Shown: positions 34,802 through 48,100, numbered from the stretch's first letter. The stretch is 64,000 nt of DNA from Bursaphelenchus xylophilus (GCA_904066235.2 CAJFCV020000001.1:14069291-14133290), one strand, 5' to 3'. Notes: generated by a model not told the origin, from the sequence alone. Program-made: numbers and translations.

Positions 34802-36743
34802 TTATTTATACACAATATCCGCCAAGCCGACGCTGCACAGGTTGATCACCACTCGGGCGCCGTCCTCGACCAGCATGAAGGCGTTGAAGTGGACGGCGAA
34901 CACGACGCCGAAGATGATCAGCATGAACTGGAGGAAGACGACGTTGGCGATCTCACGGCGGGATTGGCCGCGACAATAGTTTTGCACGAGGAACACCCAG
35001 AAGGCGAACAGCCCCATGGTCAAGCTCATCGTGGCAGCGTTGAGGTCGATGCCCAGCGTAGCCAACAAATCTTCGTCGTATTCGAAATTCCTCGCCGATG
35101 GAGGCCTTAAATTGTCTACATCTTAATTTTTTACAGAAAAAACTCATTTTGAAATAGGAAATATTCTTTATTAACAGTTTTGTGGATGTGACAGGTTATA
35201 CGATGAAACGTCTTGAAACACGTTTCATCGTATAAAATGTCTCTAAACCAAATTTTTACGGAGTTTTTTGCACGTATATCTTAGTCTACTCTCTGAAAGT
35301 CATGGAAACTCGCCATTATCAACAATTTCTGATAGGGGACATTTTATACGGCGAAACATGTTTCATCGTATAAAACGTCAAAGAGAAATAAAAAAATCAC
35401 TTTTTGAAAGCGAAACTCACATGTAGCACAAATAGATGGCAGTGAAAGCGTTGCACATGGCGATGGTCACGTCTGTCGCCTAAAATTAAAAAGAAAGATA
35501 GAGCGAAAATTGCAAAAAATGTCAAATTTTCAGAATATTTCGAGCTGAAGATCTCGGTGGTTTCTGCAAAGCGAGGTCCAAAAATTTAGCTACTTTCGTA
35601 GCAAGGCTTCTTTTAAATATTCGCGGAGTTTCATGAAATTCAAAGGTCGATATCTTGCAGAATTTTACAATTATATTCACCATACCTTATCAAAGTCAAA
35701 ATATTTTTTTCGACTTAAAAATCTCGGAGGTTTCTGCAAAGCGCGATCCGAAAGTCTGGCTAATTTCCTCCCAATACCTCTTCTAAATATTGGCGGAGTT
35801 TCATAAAAATTCAATGCCGATAACTTGCAGAAATTTACAATTATATTCACCATGCCTTATCAAAGTCAAAATATTTTTTTCGACCTAAAAATCTCGGAGT
35901 TTTCTGCAAAGCGCGATCCGAAAATTTGGCAAATATTTTCTGAGGTCCTATTCTAAACTCCCTACAAGTTTCGGCGAAATCGAAGCAAGCCTGTTGTAGA
36001 AATATACAATTATCTTCACCATGACCTACTAAAACCAGAAGGACTTGAATCGCCATAATGCTCTTGTGTTCCGGCTGCGTGAAGTAGAAGATGATCGCTT
36101 CCGCACTCCAGATCAGCATCAACACATTGAACATGGACTGGCAGCGATAGAGATTCCACACAGCGAAGAAATCGAGATAAAGCGGGAAGAGCATGTTTGG
36201 AAACTGAAAGAAATTAAAATTCTTTATCTTAATTTCGATGAGACTTGTTGTAAATCTAAATAATAATTTTTTAAAACGTATCCAACGTTTTTAGCTCGCG
36301 CTTTGCAGAAACCACGAAGGTTTTTAGGTCGAAAGTTGGGAAAAAAATTGAATTTTTTTGCGAATTTGGGCAGGAAAAGTTTCGTGGCTATTTCTACCGT
36401 AGAGAGTAATGGCTCCACAAAAACTCAATTTTTTCCGAACGAAAATGGCAAAGATACAGTCAAAAAAGTGTATTCTCTGACCGCTCTCCACGCTTCGCGT
36501 GCTCTCTCGGCCGAAAAGATCGCTCAATATCTCAGCTCTCCCTGCGAAGCTCGAGCTAAAACTTTCAGAAATTGATATATGAGCCATGCTGAAGACATAT
36601 GCAAAGTTGGAGGAAAATCCGAGTGTCGCAAGTAAGCAAACGACCATACTTACAGTAATCATAGAACGCCAAGAAGTATCTCGCTGAACCGTCTGGCCTT
36701 CCGCGATGGGGTCATCATTTGCCTGGTCCTCGATGCGTTCCAT
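34802..36743 (-). CDS. Multi-pass membrane protein of unknown function, about 208 aa, four exons
   Basis: Exons on the minus strand: 36743-36654, 36203-36030, 35479-35421 and 35105-34802, joining in phases 0, 0 and 2. The short hydrophilic N-terminus (MERIEDQANDD...DTSWRSMIT) precedes four or five membrane segments: LFPLYLDFFAVWNLY, MFNVLMLIWSAEAIIFYF, AIQVLLVLATDVTIAMC, MSLTMGLFAFWVFLV and VVFLQFMLIIFGVVFAVHF. A hydrophilic loop (PPSARNFEYDED) lies before the fourth. The last residues (LVEDGARVVINLCSVGLADIVYK) are weakly hydrophobic. I recognise no family. The frame is open upstream of the ATG (SPIHYSPKPSRRSVDHLRI) back to a possible acceptor at about 36834, so a longer N-terminus is possible. 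Palindrome cluster 12 sits in intron 3. Confidence 0.65.
35190..35380. repeat. 42-bp palindrome array, two copies (cluster 12)
   Basis: The first copy (35191-35242) has an extra GAAACGTCTT-type insertion at the centre; the second starts near 35338. The spacer shares GAAAGTCATGGAAACTCGCC-type sequence with spacers in clusters 15 and, less closely, 14. Confidence 0.88.
36240..36640. repeat. Full-length copy of the dispersed family-2 repeat
   Basis: Same block order as 32640-33070: GCGCTTTGCAGAAACC, TTCCGAACGAAAATGGCAAA, CTCTGACCGCTCTCC, CTCTCGGCC...AAGATCG...AATATCTCAG, AATTGATATATGAGCC. It lies in intron 1 of the 208-aa membrane protein gene. Confidence 0.78.
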
Positions 36744-36955
36744 GATTCTGAGATGGTCGACCGATCTTCGCGACGGCTTTGGAGAATAATGAATCGGTGA
36801 ATCTGTCTGTTCGCTCTCATCGTTTTTCACACTCTCTAGGTTTGCAAGATCGTCGAATATCTCAGCTGCATATGAAAGGTCTGAACAAAAATGTTCGGAG
36901 GTTAATTTATGGCCCGTAAGAACTTTCTCGGAGGAATCAAAAAGGTAAAATCCGG

Positions 36956-37383
36956 GGACATTTTATACGATAAAACATGTTTCATCGTATAAAATGTCCG
37001 TGAAATTTTATCTGAATTTCCGATCTATCAATTACTCCGATTGATGAATGAATTCAACACTTTTAATTAAAATACACGTAAAAATTTAGGCGGTGACATT
37101 TTGTACGATGAAACATGTTTCATCGTATAAAATATCTCACCTTTGTTTCAATTTCAAGTATCAGCCATATACATTGACTACTGAAGTGTAGACTTACACA
37201 AAAAATTATGCGGAGACGTTTTATACGATGAAACATGTTTCGTCATATAAAATGTCCGTGCGATTTTTCTTTAATTTTCAAAGATCAAATATTCATTTTG
37301 GCACCTGAAATCAAGAGCTACACATGAAAATTTCGGCGGAGACATTTTATACGATGAAACATGTTTCATCGTATAAAATGTCC
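36956..37383. repeat. 42-bp palindrome array, four copies (cluster 13)
   Basis: Copies begin near 36957, 37095, 37216 and 37341, spaced 121-138 bp. The last is an exact palindrome of the consensus. Confidence 0.93.
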
Positions 37384-37493
37384 ACATCAACAAAAAACTA
37401 CCTGACGCGACCTCAGCTCCCTCTGATATAAATTTTTTCATTTAATAAATCAAAAAGATGTCTCGTGAAACACTTTATTTCGCACCGCAATAT

Positions 37494-39751
37494 TTATGTC
37501 ATCAATTTCTCCCTGGCACTCTCGATTTTATCCTGTAATTTGTCCTGTAAACTTCGTCTCTCTCGCGCCCTCCGCTTTCGTCGAGGCTTTTTCGGGCCCT
37601 GCTCCTCCTCCGGATGCATACTCGACTTTAGAATCAGCTTCCTATCGGGGAATGCGGCCAACACCAAGGCCAATATGTACAACAACAGGATGGGATACAA
37701 AATTGTGAAGAAAGTTGTGACTGTGACCACTGAATGGGCCTGGGATTCGTGGCGTTGACGGTCCTCCAACAATTCCTGGACGAGTTTTTCCTCAGTCAGC
37801 GAGCGCAGTGGGGTGATTAGGTCCGTGCTCTGAAATAGGGAAATTTTTGGAAAATTTCGGTAAAATAATCGCATTTTTGAGCTAAAAAAGATGCCTAGAG
37901 GTGATAGCAATCCCGTAGTAGGCTCACAGGGATCTTTTACACAAAAAAATTTAAAAAAAATTTTTGAAATTTTTGAAAAATTAAAAAAAAATTACAGTAA
38001 TCCATATTATGAAAATTATAAATATCTCAAAACATTCACGCCGTATTTTATCTGCCTTCGTATTTTACGCGCATTTTATAACCAAAAAATTAAGTTTTCT
38101 CAAAAAAAATTTTTTTTTGGAAATTTAGAAATTTTTTGATTTTTTGGAAAAATTACAGTAATCCAAACGCTTAAAATTATAAATAATAATCTTCAATGTA
38201 AAAAAATCGTATTTTACCCAGCTTCCAACATTTTTAAATCGAAATAAAATCAAATTTCTTCATTTTTCGACCAAAACTTGAAGAATTTTGTCCAATTTTT
38301 GAAAATGAAAATTTCTCAAAATTCAGCTCACCAATTTTCTTGTAATTTTGCCTATATATTCTTTCTACCTCACACTTCAATCGCTAAAAATTTCAGCTCG
38401 CCCTTTGCATTTGCGGCTGAGATATTACACAATCTTTTTTCCGAGAGAGAACGGGAAATGGGGAGAGCGGTCAGAGAAAAAACACATTGTTTGGCCGTAT
38501 CTTTGCCAATTTTGTCGGGAAAAATTTGATTTTTTGTGGGAATGTTTTATATTAAACTTGAAACAGAATGCCAAAAATTTAGGAGAAAATCGAAAAAAAA
38601 TTTTTTACAAATAAAAAATTTTTTTTAAATTTTTTGTTATCTTACCATTTGATCGGGATTTTGCCACGCAACCCTCACAACCATCTTCATAAATGTCTTC
38701 AATTTCGCCTTGATGTCGATAATTGGTGGGTTTATAGGCACGTTGGGTCCATTCACATCACAAATTCGTTGTTGAAACGGTCCTAGACGGATCTTCCCAA
38801 ATCTCGAGTAGAATAGCAATTCTGGAGCATATCGAGGGGCAATTGAGGTGTTAAAAACCTAAAAAAAATAAACAAAAAATAAAAAAAAAATCCAAGATTT
38901 ACCTGTAGCAGGTTGACGCTTTCTCTATGGACCTTGTATGAGCATGGTGTCATGTCTTCTTCGCCTTCATGGATCATAATCACAATATTATTACCAGGTA
39001 ATTCGGAGTTCATCTGTAAAACAAACCTTGGACATGTTATACGATGAAACATGTTTTGTCGTATAAAATGTCACCGTTTAAATTTTTGTAGAACTAACAT
39101 GCTCCACGCGCGGAAACTAATCCCTCGACTTTAAATGGAAATTGCGAGGACATTTTATACGATGAAACATGTTTGATCGTATAACATGTCTCCGAACAGA
39201 ATTTTAAAAAAATTTGTCATCAGTTTTAAAAAAAAAGGATAAGTCTCCATTATCAGCAGTTTTGTGTAGGAGACATTTTATACGATGAAACATGTTTCAT
39301 CGTATAAAATGTCCCCTCGTCAAATTTCGACAAAAAAAATCGGAATGGCTCACGAATTAAGCCCAAAAATTTCATCTTATCTCTGTGCAATCATCGATGA
39401 GATATTCAGCAATCTTTTTGGATGAGAGCTCAGAGAAGATGAAGAGAGCGGTCGGAGAAAAAAAGTTTTATTTCTATCTCATTTTTTCAATCTTTTTAAA
39501 AAATTTCAAAAAAAATCGCTCAAAAAATCGCCCAAAAATCTCACTTTTTTTACGGTAGGGCAAAGCTCATCGAAATCGACGAAACTCCTCTTCAACTTGG
39601 CGGAATACTCGCTGTCCTGGCTGAGGAACTTGTAGATAAGTTGGTACATCTTGGTCCGATTCGTTGTAGCGACCAGATGGATGTCCGGGGAAACACAGCC
39701 ACCCTCCCGATGCAGGCAAACGACGATCAGCGACACGAGCAACAACCGCAT
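37494..39751 (-). CDS. Type I single-pass membrane protein of unknown function, 285 aa, four exons
   Basis: Exons on the minus strand: 39751-39554, 39013-38903, 38858-38646 and 37829-37494, all in phase 0. The signal peptide MRLLLVSLIVVCLHREGG is followed by an ectodomain of about 180 residues with few cysteines and sequons (NRT, NTS). TM segment at about 215-240: TVTTFFTILYPILLLYILAL. The cytoplasmic tail is strongly basic (KKPRRKRRARERR) and ends in a charged helix (LQDKLQDKIESAREKLMT). No domain is recognised; ectodomain, single span and basic helical tail suggest a surface receptor-like or adaptor role, which is inference only. A minus-strand AATAAA lies just downstream (plus-strand TTTATT near 37474). 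Palindrome cluster 14 lies in intron 1. Confidence 0.72.
39028..39315. repeat. 42-bp palindrome array, three copies (cluster 14)
   Basis: Copies begin near 39029, 39149 and 39272, spaced 120-123 bp. The third is an essentially exact palindrome. Confidence 0.92.
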
Positions 39752-40029
39752 GGTAAAAAAAAGGTGAGAAAAATGAGGGAACTTTGGAAGAAATGGAAAA
39801 AATAAAAATTTCGTAGACAGTAAGTTGAAAAGGGAAGTGCTCCAAGTGCGACGCACAGATTTGCTTGAAATTTTGCACACATGTTGGGTGTAGTAGACAT
39901 ATCAATCACTGAAAATTTTAGCTCGCAATTTGCAGGGAGAGCCGAGATATTCAACGATGTTTTCGGCCGAGAGAGCACGCGAAAAGTGGAGAGTGGCAGA
40001 GAAAAGCCCACTTTTTGGCCATATCTTTG

Positions 40030-40653
40030 GCGTCGCGACACTTGCGGGCAACCACTTTGCGGGCAACCAGTTTGCGGGCAAATTTTTTGCGGGCAGCCAC
40101 TTTGCTGGCAAAATTTGGGGGGTCACATTTGCGGGCAGCTGAGACACTTGCGGGCAGCCTGGGACACTTGCGGGCAACCGACACTTGCGGGCAGCCGACA
40201 TTTGCGGGCAACCGGCACCTGAGGGTTACAGGGTAGAGGAGGAAATATTACTGCGATATTTTGGAAATTTGCCGACATTTGCGGGCAGCCGACATTTGCG
40301 GGCAACAGGAAAAAACAATCACACAGACTGTATAGGAACTTTTGGGACTGTTGCCCGCAAATGTCGGTTTCCCGCAAGTATTGCCTGCCCGCAAATGTCG
40401 GAAAACTTCTAAAATATCGAAGTAATTTTTCCACCTCCACCTTGTTATCCTCAAGCGCCGGTTGCCCGCAAATGTCGGCTGCCCGCAAATCTTCCAGGCT
40501 GCCCGCAACTGTCGACCCTGCCCGCAAATGTCCCAGGCTGCCCGCAAATGCCGGTGCTGGCCGCAAATGTCGGCTGCCCGCAAAGTGGCTGCCCGCAAAA
40601 CATTTGCCCGCAAACTGGCTGCCCGCAAAGTGGTTGCCCGCAAGTGTGCGCCC
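40030..40653. mobile_element. Fold-back element of TTGCGGGCAACC subrepeats, inserted in a family-2 repeat
   Basis: Left and right arms are inverted arrays of TTGCGGGCAACC/TTGCGGGCAGCC units, starting GCGTCGCGACACTTGCGGGC on the left and GGCGCACACTTGCGGGCAAC in inverse on the right. The flanks share CCATATCTTTG (about 40019-40029 and 40655-40665), which looks like an 11-bp target duplication. Joining the flanks restores a normal family-2 repeat, so this element inserted into it. No coding capacity; the long frames on both strands follow the 12-bp periodicity. Confidence 0.85.
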
Positions 40654-41199
40654 GCCATATCTTTGCCAGTTTCGCGCGGAAAAAATTGATTTTTTGTGGA
40701 AACATCACTCTCTACGGTAGAAATAAGCATGAACCTTTTCATGTCAAAATTCGCAAAAAATTTTTTCATCTTTCCCAACTTTTGAGCTAAAAATCTCGGT
40801 TGTTTCTGCAAAGCGCGGGCAAAAATTTTTGCGAATGCCTTAGAAAAAAATAATCTAAATTTCTACCAAGTTTCATCCATATATATAGAGAAAAAAAAAA
40901 TTTTTTCTCAAAAATGCCCTCTGGCAATTTTCGTTTTTCCAAATTTTCCTTTCGATTTTTCAAAGAAATAACTGTAGTTTGGAGTTTAATATTTAATACA
41001 CTACTCTTTCCTTCATTTTCTTATTACAATAAAAAACTACAAGTTATCCATCAACAGGTCTGCACCCCAAACCAAAGGTTGCGCGAGTTTTCCGAAAAGA
41101 TCAGACCGTCTCTTTGATAAGATTATTTTTCTCCAAAAGAAGCGGTTTCCATACGGATCCTTACGGAAATATTTCGTGTTTCCCTTCTACTTGAAGGAA

Positions 41200-42138
41200 A
41201 TGGAGTATGTTGTCAACGAGAATGAGGTGAGTATTGGTATGTTCAGAAAGTTCATGGACATTTTTTCGCTTTCGCACAGTTCATTTTTAACTTTTTCCCG
41301 TGCTTGTCGCCAGCATACAATATTTTCATTTTTTCTCTTTTCGCACTGTGCAAACCTCAAAAAGCTGTTTGCACGGTGCAAATTCTAAAAAATCCGAAGA
41401 TTTTTGTCTCTTTTTTCTTGACTGACTGGAAATAGACCTTGCTTTCGGGTCGCAAAATAACGTTATTTGATACAGTGGGGGCACCTGATCCAGTGGCAAA
41501 AAACGTGCCATTTTGCATCCGGGAAGTATCAAAAATGTGGCAAAACACCTCCCTCTCCAAGTGAAAAAAAGTTTTGAAGGGCGCGGTTTTGAAATCGGAG
41601 TTTTTTCGTTTGGAGAGGGAACCATTTTGCCACATTTTTGATGCTTCCCGGATGCAAATGGTACGTTTTTTGCGAATGGATCAGGTCCACAACCGTACTT
41701 CTGTAAACTTACGGAGGGCCTATCAACGCTTCATCCCGGGTGCATTGCTAAGCTTTACAGCATAGCCCAGATTTTTTATTCCTAAAAACTCGGAAGTGTC
41801 GCCATTTCGGAAGGATATGAAGCAACTAATGTCAGGTCCCTGCATTGAAGTTTGAAGAATCTCAGAAAATTATGGGCAAAATTTTTTACCCAACCTAATA
41901 ATGAAATTTCGGATTTTTTCACGTCAGTGACGCTAGGTGCTAATCATTTTCAAGACAGATTAAATGAGAATTTTAAGATTTTTTTTCCAGATGAAAGATT
42001 TCGTCATCCAGGCGATGACCAAAGTCGGGACGGACAAAGATCATGCCGCTCAACTGGCCGATTGTTTGATTTGTGCTGACAAAAGAGGGCATTATTCGCA
42101 TGGACTCAACAGATTGCATGTAAGTAGGCTGGAAATCT

Positions 42139-42179
<41 letters not shown>

Positions 42180-45100
42180 TTATTTTTTGAAAAATCCATT
42201 TTTTCCAAGAAAAAATCAAACCAAATCTTTTCAGATCTACATTGAGGACACTCTGGGGAATGTCGCAAAATCGGGTACCCCAAAAATTCTGAAACAAAAA
42301 GGCGCCACAGCCTGGGTGGACGGCCAAAACCTTGTGGGCCCGATGGTCGGAAACTTTTGCATGGATTTGGCCATAAAACTGGCCAAAACATCGGGAATCG
42401 GATGGGTGGTGAGCAAAGGGACCAATCACTATGGAATCTGTGGGCATTACGCCTTAAAAGCCGCTGAACAGGGATTTGTGGTGAGATTTTAGTGGGTTAA
42501 AGGAGCGCAAGTCCTTGTAAGGGGCGTTGAATTGACAAGGGAAGTGCTCCAAGTGCCACGCTCAGATTTGCTTGCAATTTTGCACACAATTCGAGTATGG
42601 CCCATATATCAATTACTGAAAATTTTAGCTCACGATTTGCCGGGAGAGCCGAGATATTCAACGATCTTTACGGCCGAGAGAGCACGAAAAATGTGGAGAG
42701 CGGACAGAAAGGGAAACACTTTTTGGCCATAACTTTGCCAGTTTTGTACGGAAAAAATTCATTTTTTGTGGAAAGATTACACTCTGCAGTAGAAATAGAT
42801 ATGAAAATTTTCAAAGCAAAATTTGAAAAAAAAAAATTTTTGCGTTTTTTCCAACTTTTGATCTTAAAAATCTCGGTCATTTCTGCAAAGCGCGAGCTGG
42901 AAATTTCGCATATGTTTTCCAAACAATTGTTCTAAACTTGTCCCAAGTTTCATCAAAATCTGAGCGTCGCACCTGGAGTACTTACATGTTAGTAAAATGA
43001 CCAACATGGCCTGATTGTGGCAGAAAAACGTACCATTTTGGATTCGGGAAGTATCAAAAAATATGGCAAAATACCTCCCTCTCCAAGTGAAAAAAAACTC
43101 CGTTTTGAAGGGCACTAAAAGAGCTGGTGCGCTTTAAAAATCGGAGTTTTTTCACTTGGAGAGGGAGGTATTTTGCCACATTTGTTGATACTTCCTGGAC
43201 GCAAAATGGTATGTTTTTTGCCACTGGATCAGGTCCGCCACTGTACATACTGAGTATTATGTATTTTCCAGGGGATGAGTTTCACGAACACCTCTCCCTG
43301 CGTTTACCCAAACCGAGCCAAAGAACAGGCGCTGGGATCGAATCCGATTTGTTGTGTCGCACCCGCCAAGAATGGGGATAACTTTGCGTTGGATATGGCT
43401 TCGACGACTGTTGCGTTTGGAAAAGTGAGTTCATAAGTCTTCAGTCATCTTCAAGCAATTTTTGAGTACATTTTTTCTGGGAAAAAAGGATTTTTTCCAA
43501 TTTTTTGAGATAAAAAAATGGATTTTTTGACCAAAAAGTTATACCTATTTCTACCGTAGAGTATAATGTTTCCACAAAAAATCAGTTTTTTCCGGACGAA
43601 ACAAGCAAAGCTACAGTATGCGTCATAATTATAACCGCACTTTAAAAATGAGTGTAACTTTTGTGATTGTGAATAGAAATGTGTCATATTTGGCACCAAT
43701 GTGCATCAGTGTACTAGAAAGAATGTCCCAAAAAGTTATTTTGAAGAGTTTCCGTATTTTAGAGAAAAGCTGCAAAAACCAAAATTATGATACTTTTCGG
43801 TGTCGCAAAATTATAACCGCACTTGCGAATTTGGGGTATTACCCTAATAAAAACACAGGATATCAATAACTGATGTTTAGTTACGCTCCCTGAGGCCTCA
43901 ATAACGCCCATCACACGACCCGAAACCCTCTGGGCAAATTTTTTTGGCGCATACTGACCCATCTTGTCCCTGAATCGGAAAACGGCAGATTTTCGCTCAG
44001 CTAGACCGTTGGGCTCAAGTTGCGAGGAACTTCCTGGTCGTCTCGGAAGCCATTAACAAATCCAAATGTTATGGCAGACAAAAGTTTACCACTGCTTCTG
44101 GTTGAAGAGAAATAATCCGCCGGACTTCTAACTCCGCCATCTCTGGGGTTCACTTAAATCAAGAACTGAGCTTCATTAGTAGCGGAAGCACCGTGCTGAG
44201 GGTCGGAAAACACAGGGACGTCATCATAAGGTATTATGTGAAGCTGTGACCCTAGCTGACCCCGGTTTACGGCAATCCACAGCCGAAATTTGCCAAGGAG
44301 ACATTCACAACAGAGGTTGATTAGTGGAAGGTCGCTGAAACCGACGTTAGACCGTTGCAATACCATATTCCTTGTGGATTGCGTAGTCACACGGTGCCCT
44401 GACGGTTTTACATACCAATGGCATGACATTAAAAACGAATCGCGTCGCTTCTCGCGCCGTAATTATAGAGGCCGCCCGTTGATGTCTTGGGGCGCCTTCA
44501 AAAAAGCCGGAGGCCTTCCGTCCGCGGCCACAGCAACTCAAATGAATAGCATGGAGTACTACGAAGTCTTAGGCGAACATCTGGTACCGTACTGGCAATC
44601 TGGCTATACTTTTGTTGGAGAATGCCCACGTCCATCATAGCAGGTCGACATACCAGTTCCTTTGACAGCAAGGCATTTGCCACCATAGACTCGCTCGCAT
44701 ATTCCCTGGGTTTAAATCCGATGGGAAACTTGTGGGGCCTCCTCGCCCGTTGATTACAAGCGGTATTCTACCGTAACTAAGCGAAAATCTGCCGTTTTCC
44801 GATTCAGGGACAAGATGGGTCAGTATGCGCCAAAAAAATTTGCCCAGAGGGTTTCGGGTCGTGTGATGGGCGTTATTGAGGCCTCAGGGAGCGTAACTAA
44901 ACATCAGTTATTGATATCCTGTGTTTTTATTAGGGTAATACCCCAAATTCGCAAGTGCGGTTATAATTTTGCGACACCGAAAAGTATCATAATTTTGGTT
45001 TTTGCAGCTTTTCTCTAAAATACGGAAACTCTTCAAAATAACTTTTTGGGACATTCTTTCTAGTACACTGATGCACATTGGTGCCAAATATGACACATTT

Positions 45101-48100
45101 CTATTCACAATCACAAAAGTTACACTCATTTTTAAAGTGCGGTTATAATTATGACGCATACTGTATGGCCAAAAAGTGGTTTTATCTCTGACCGCTCTCC
45201 ACATTTTGCGTACTCTCTCGTCCGCAAAGATCGTTCAATATCTCGGCGGCGCCTGCAATGGGCAAGCCAAAACTTTCAGAAATTGATATGTGGCCTCTGC
45301 TTAACGTATGTGCAAAATTTAGAAAAAATCTGAGCGTCGCACTTGTATGACTTTTCCTTGCAAAAGAATCAAAAATTATTAACAAGGAAAGTTACGTAAG
45401 TGCAACGCTCAGATTTTTTCTAAATTTTGCACACACGTAGGGCATAGACTAAATATCAATTCCTGAAAGTTTTAGCTTGCGGTTTGCCGACGCCGCCGAC
45501 ATATTGAACGATCTTTGCGGTCGAGAGAGTATGTAAAATGTGGAGAGCGGTCAGAGAGAAAACTACTTTTTGGCCATAACTTTGCTAGTTTCGTGGGGAA
45601 AAAATTGATTTTTTGCGGAAACATTAATCTCTAAAGTAGAAATAGACAGCAAACTTTTCATGCCAAAATTCGCGAAAAAGTCCCATATTTTTGCCAACCT
45701 TTGACCTAAAAATTATTGGGTTGTCCAGAAGGTTCGTTCGTTTTTTTAATTCTACAGTGAGGGACCTGATCCAATGGCAAAAAACGTCCCATTTTGCATC
45801 GCGGAAGGAACCAAAACGTCTCCAAACCCTTCACTTCTCTAACAAGGGATCGGCAAATAGTTGCACCCTGCTTTCTTAACGAAACCTATATCATTTAAAA
45901 GAGCATTAAAAATAGTGCACAGCGCAAAAAAAATTAGCTGCCCAATATATGTTTGGGCAAAGTTATGGCTAAAATACGTATTTTAGCCTAATTTCCGCGG
46001 CAATTTATAAGCTCTCGGAACGACGGTAGAGCTGTGTCTAGTTGGCCGAGTGGTAGTGACCCCACTAACAGGTCCTGGTTTCGAATCCGGGCTCTGCAAC
46101 GTTTTTTGCATTTCGTCTCTTATATGCCACAAAACCATGGTATGTTGATATTTTTAAATAATTTTTGTTCCTTCGCAGTCAAAATACATTTTTACTGGAT
46201 TTTTTCGAGTTTTCGGTTTTTTTTGCAATCACCACAAATTTGATGGTGATGAGAGTGGGGATGCCTATCGTATAATTACAAGGGTGTCATGCCTTTAGCC
46301 TGATTGATTATGATTACTGGACGATAATTCAATTTACAAGGGCCTATAAATATAACTTTTTCCAAAAAAATACGAAGAGAAAATTACAAAAGCGGCTAAA
46401 ACACTATTGCTGACACAGTGGCCCAACCGTCGGTAAGGCTAGGACATAAGAAATTTTTGATTTTGAGATTTTTGTTTGTAAATGGCCACGACGATCATAC
46501 AAATGTATTTCCAACGTTTTTTGCTCCAGTTTTCCCATTAACCTAGTTTTATTTACAATTTTTTGTAAATGGCAGTAATGCGACATTATAATGTCTTATA
46601 ACTCATAGCCAACGATTGATAAAGCCATGAAACGACCGTGATAGACGTTTCGGGATACTAGTAAGACAATGGAGACAATTGCAATCCGTCAGGATTACTG
46701 TAATATAAGAAACCGGCGTTTTGGCCGCATATAACCCCTATCATAAAACGGCCATAACTTTGCCCAAACATATATTGGGCAGCTAATTTTTCTTGTGTTG
46801 TACACTATTTTTAAGGCTCTTTCAAACGGTATATGTTTCGTTAAGAAAGCAGGGTGCAACTATTTGCCGATCCCTTGTAAGCTAAAAAACTCCGCTTTGA
46901 AAAGCGCGCCCTTTCCTTCAAGGAGGGCTCTTCAAAGCGGGGTTTTTAGCTTAGAGAAGGGAAGGGTTTGGAGACATTTTGGTACCTTCCGGGATGCAAA
47001 ATAGCACGTTTTTTGCCACTCGATCCGGTCCCTCACTGTATTGTTTTACGAGACTTTTTATGTTGTTTGACAAAGTGTACTGCACTTGGAGTACTCCCCT
47101 TGTAAAATCAAAAAATTTTTCAGGTGGAGCTCGCCAAAACCAAGGGATTCGACAAAATCCCGGAAGGTTGGGGCGCTGACGTCCACGGAAATCCCACGCG
47201 AATTCCGGACGACGTCCTCAACGGCGGAGGATTGGTTTCGTTGGGTGGGAGCGAAGAGAGGGGCTCGTACAAGGGGACTGGACTCGGAATGATGGTCGAA
47301 ATGTTCTGTGGAATTATGGCGGGAAGTTCGTTTGGGAAGAATGTGAGGCAGTGGAGAGAGTCGAATGCTCCGGCGGATCTGGTAGGTCAAGGGGGGACTT
47401 TGGAAGAGGTTTTGAGGTCTGGGGGAAAATTTTGATTTTTTGAGAAAAATTTGAATTTTTTGGGGAATTTTCGTTTTTTGGGCAAAATGAAAATTGTTTG
47501 GGGGAAATTTGATTTTTTCGGGGAAATTTTGATTTTTTTTTTTTGGAAATATGATTTTTAGGGGACTTGATTTTTTGGAAAAAAAAGATTGATTTTTTGT
47601 GGGAAATTCGATTTTTTCAAAAAAAAATCGATTTCTTTTGGGGTTTTTTAATTTTTTGGGCAAAATTAGACTTTTCTGGGGAAATTTTGATTTTTTTTTG
47701 GAAAAATTAGACTTTTTTTGAAATCTGATTTTTTTGGGGACTTGATTTTTTTAGGGGGAAAATTTTATTTTTTTGAAAACTTGAATTTTCTTCTGGTGAA
47801 ATTTTGATTTCTTCGAAACCTGATTTTTGGAAAAATTTGATTTTTTGGGGGGACGTCTGGATTTTCTTGGGGGAAATTTTGATTTTTTTAGCGAAACGTT
47901 GATTTTTTCGAGAAATTTAATTATTTCAAGAAACTTGATTTTCTGGGGGAATTTTTATTTTTTTGGGAAAACTAGAAATTTTTGAAAAATTTTACTTTTT
48001 TTTCGGAAAATAAAAACCCCGAAATTTCCCACCTTCAGGCCCAATGTTTCGTTGCGATTGACCCGGAATGTTTCGCCGACGGATTCGCCGACCGTCTTCA

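Larger units (their letters stand above)
45755..47038. mobile_element. Family-3 MITE split by a nested element
   Basis: The left end CAGTGAGGGACCTGATCCAA after TA (45753) and the right end CGGTCCCTCACTG before TA (47039) belong to one MITE. Its middle is interrupted by the TAA-flanked element at 45843-46877. The two MITE halves total about 250 bp, matching the intact copy at 57078-57326. Confidence 0.85.

Noticed and set aside
40123..40811. Cysteine-rich frames of 75-187 codons on both strands
   Set aside because: They follow the 12-bp periodicity of the TTGCGGGCAACC fold-back element and are open on both strands at once.
46030..46100. Functional tRNA (Leu/Ser type)
   Set aside because: A and B boxes are present, but the acceptor strands do not pair, the T loop has an extra base and the space between boxes is too short for a proper anticodon arm.
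47058..47663. 201-codon minus-strand frame
   Set aside because: Antisense to dehydrogenase exon 5 and the low-complexity intron array.
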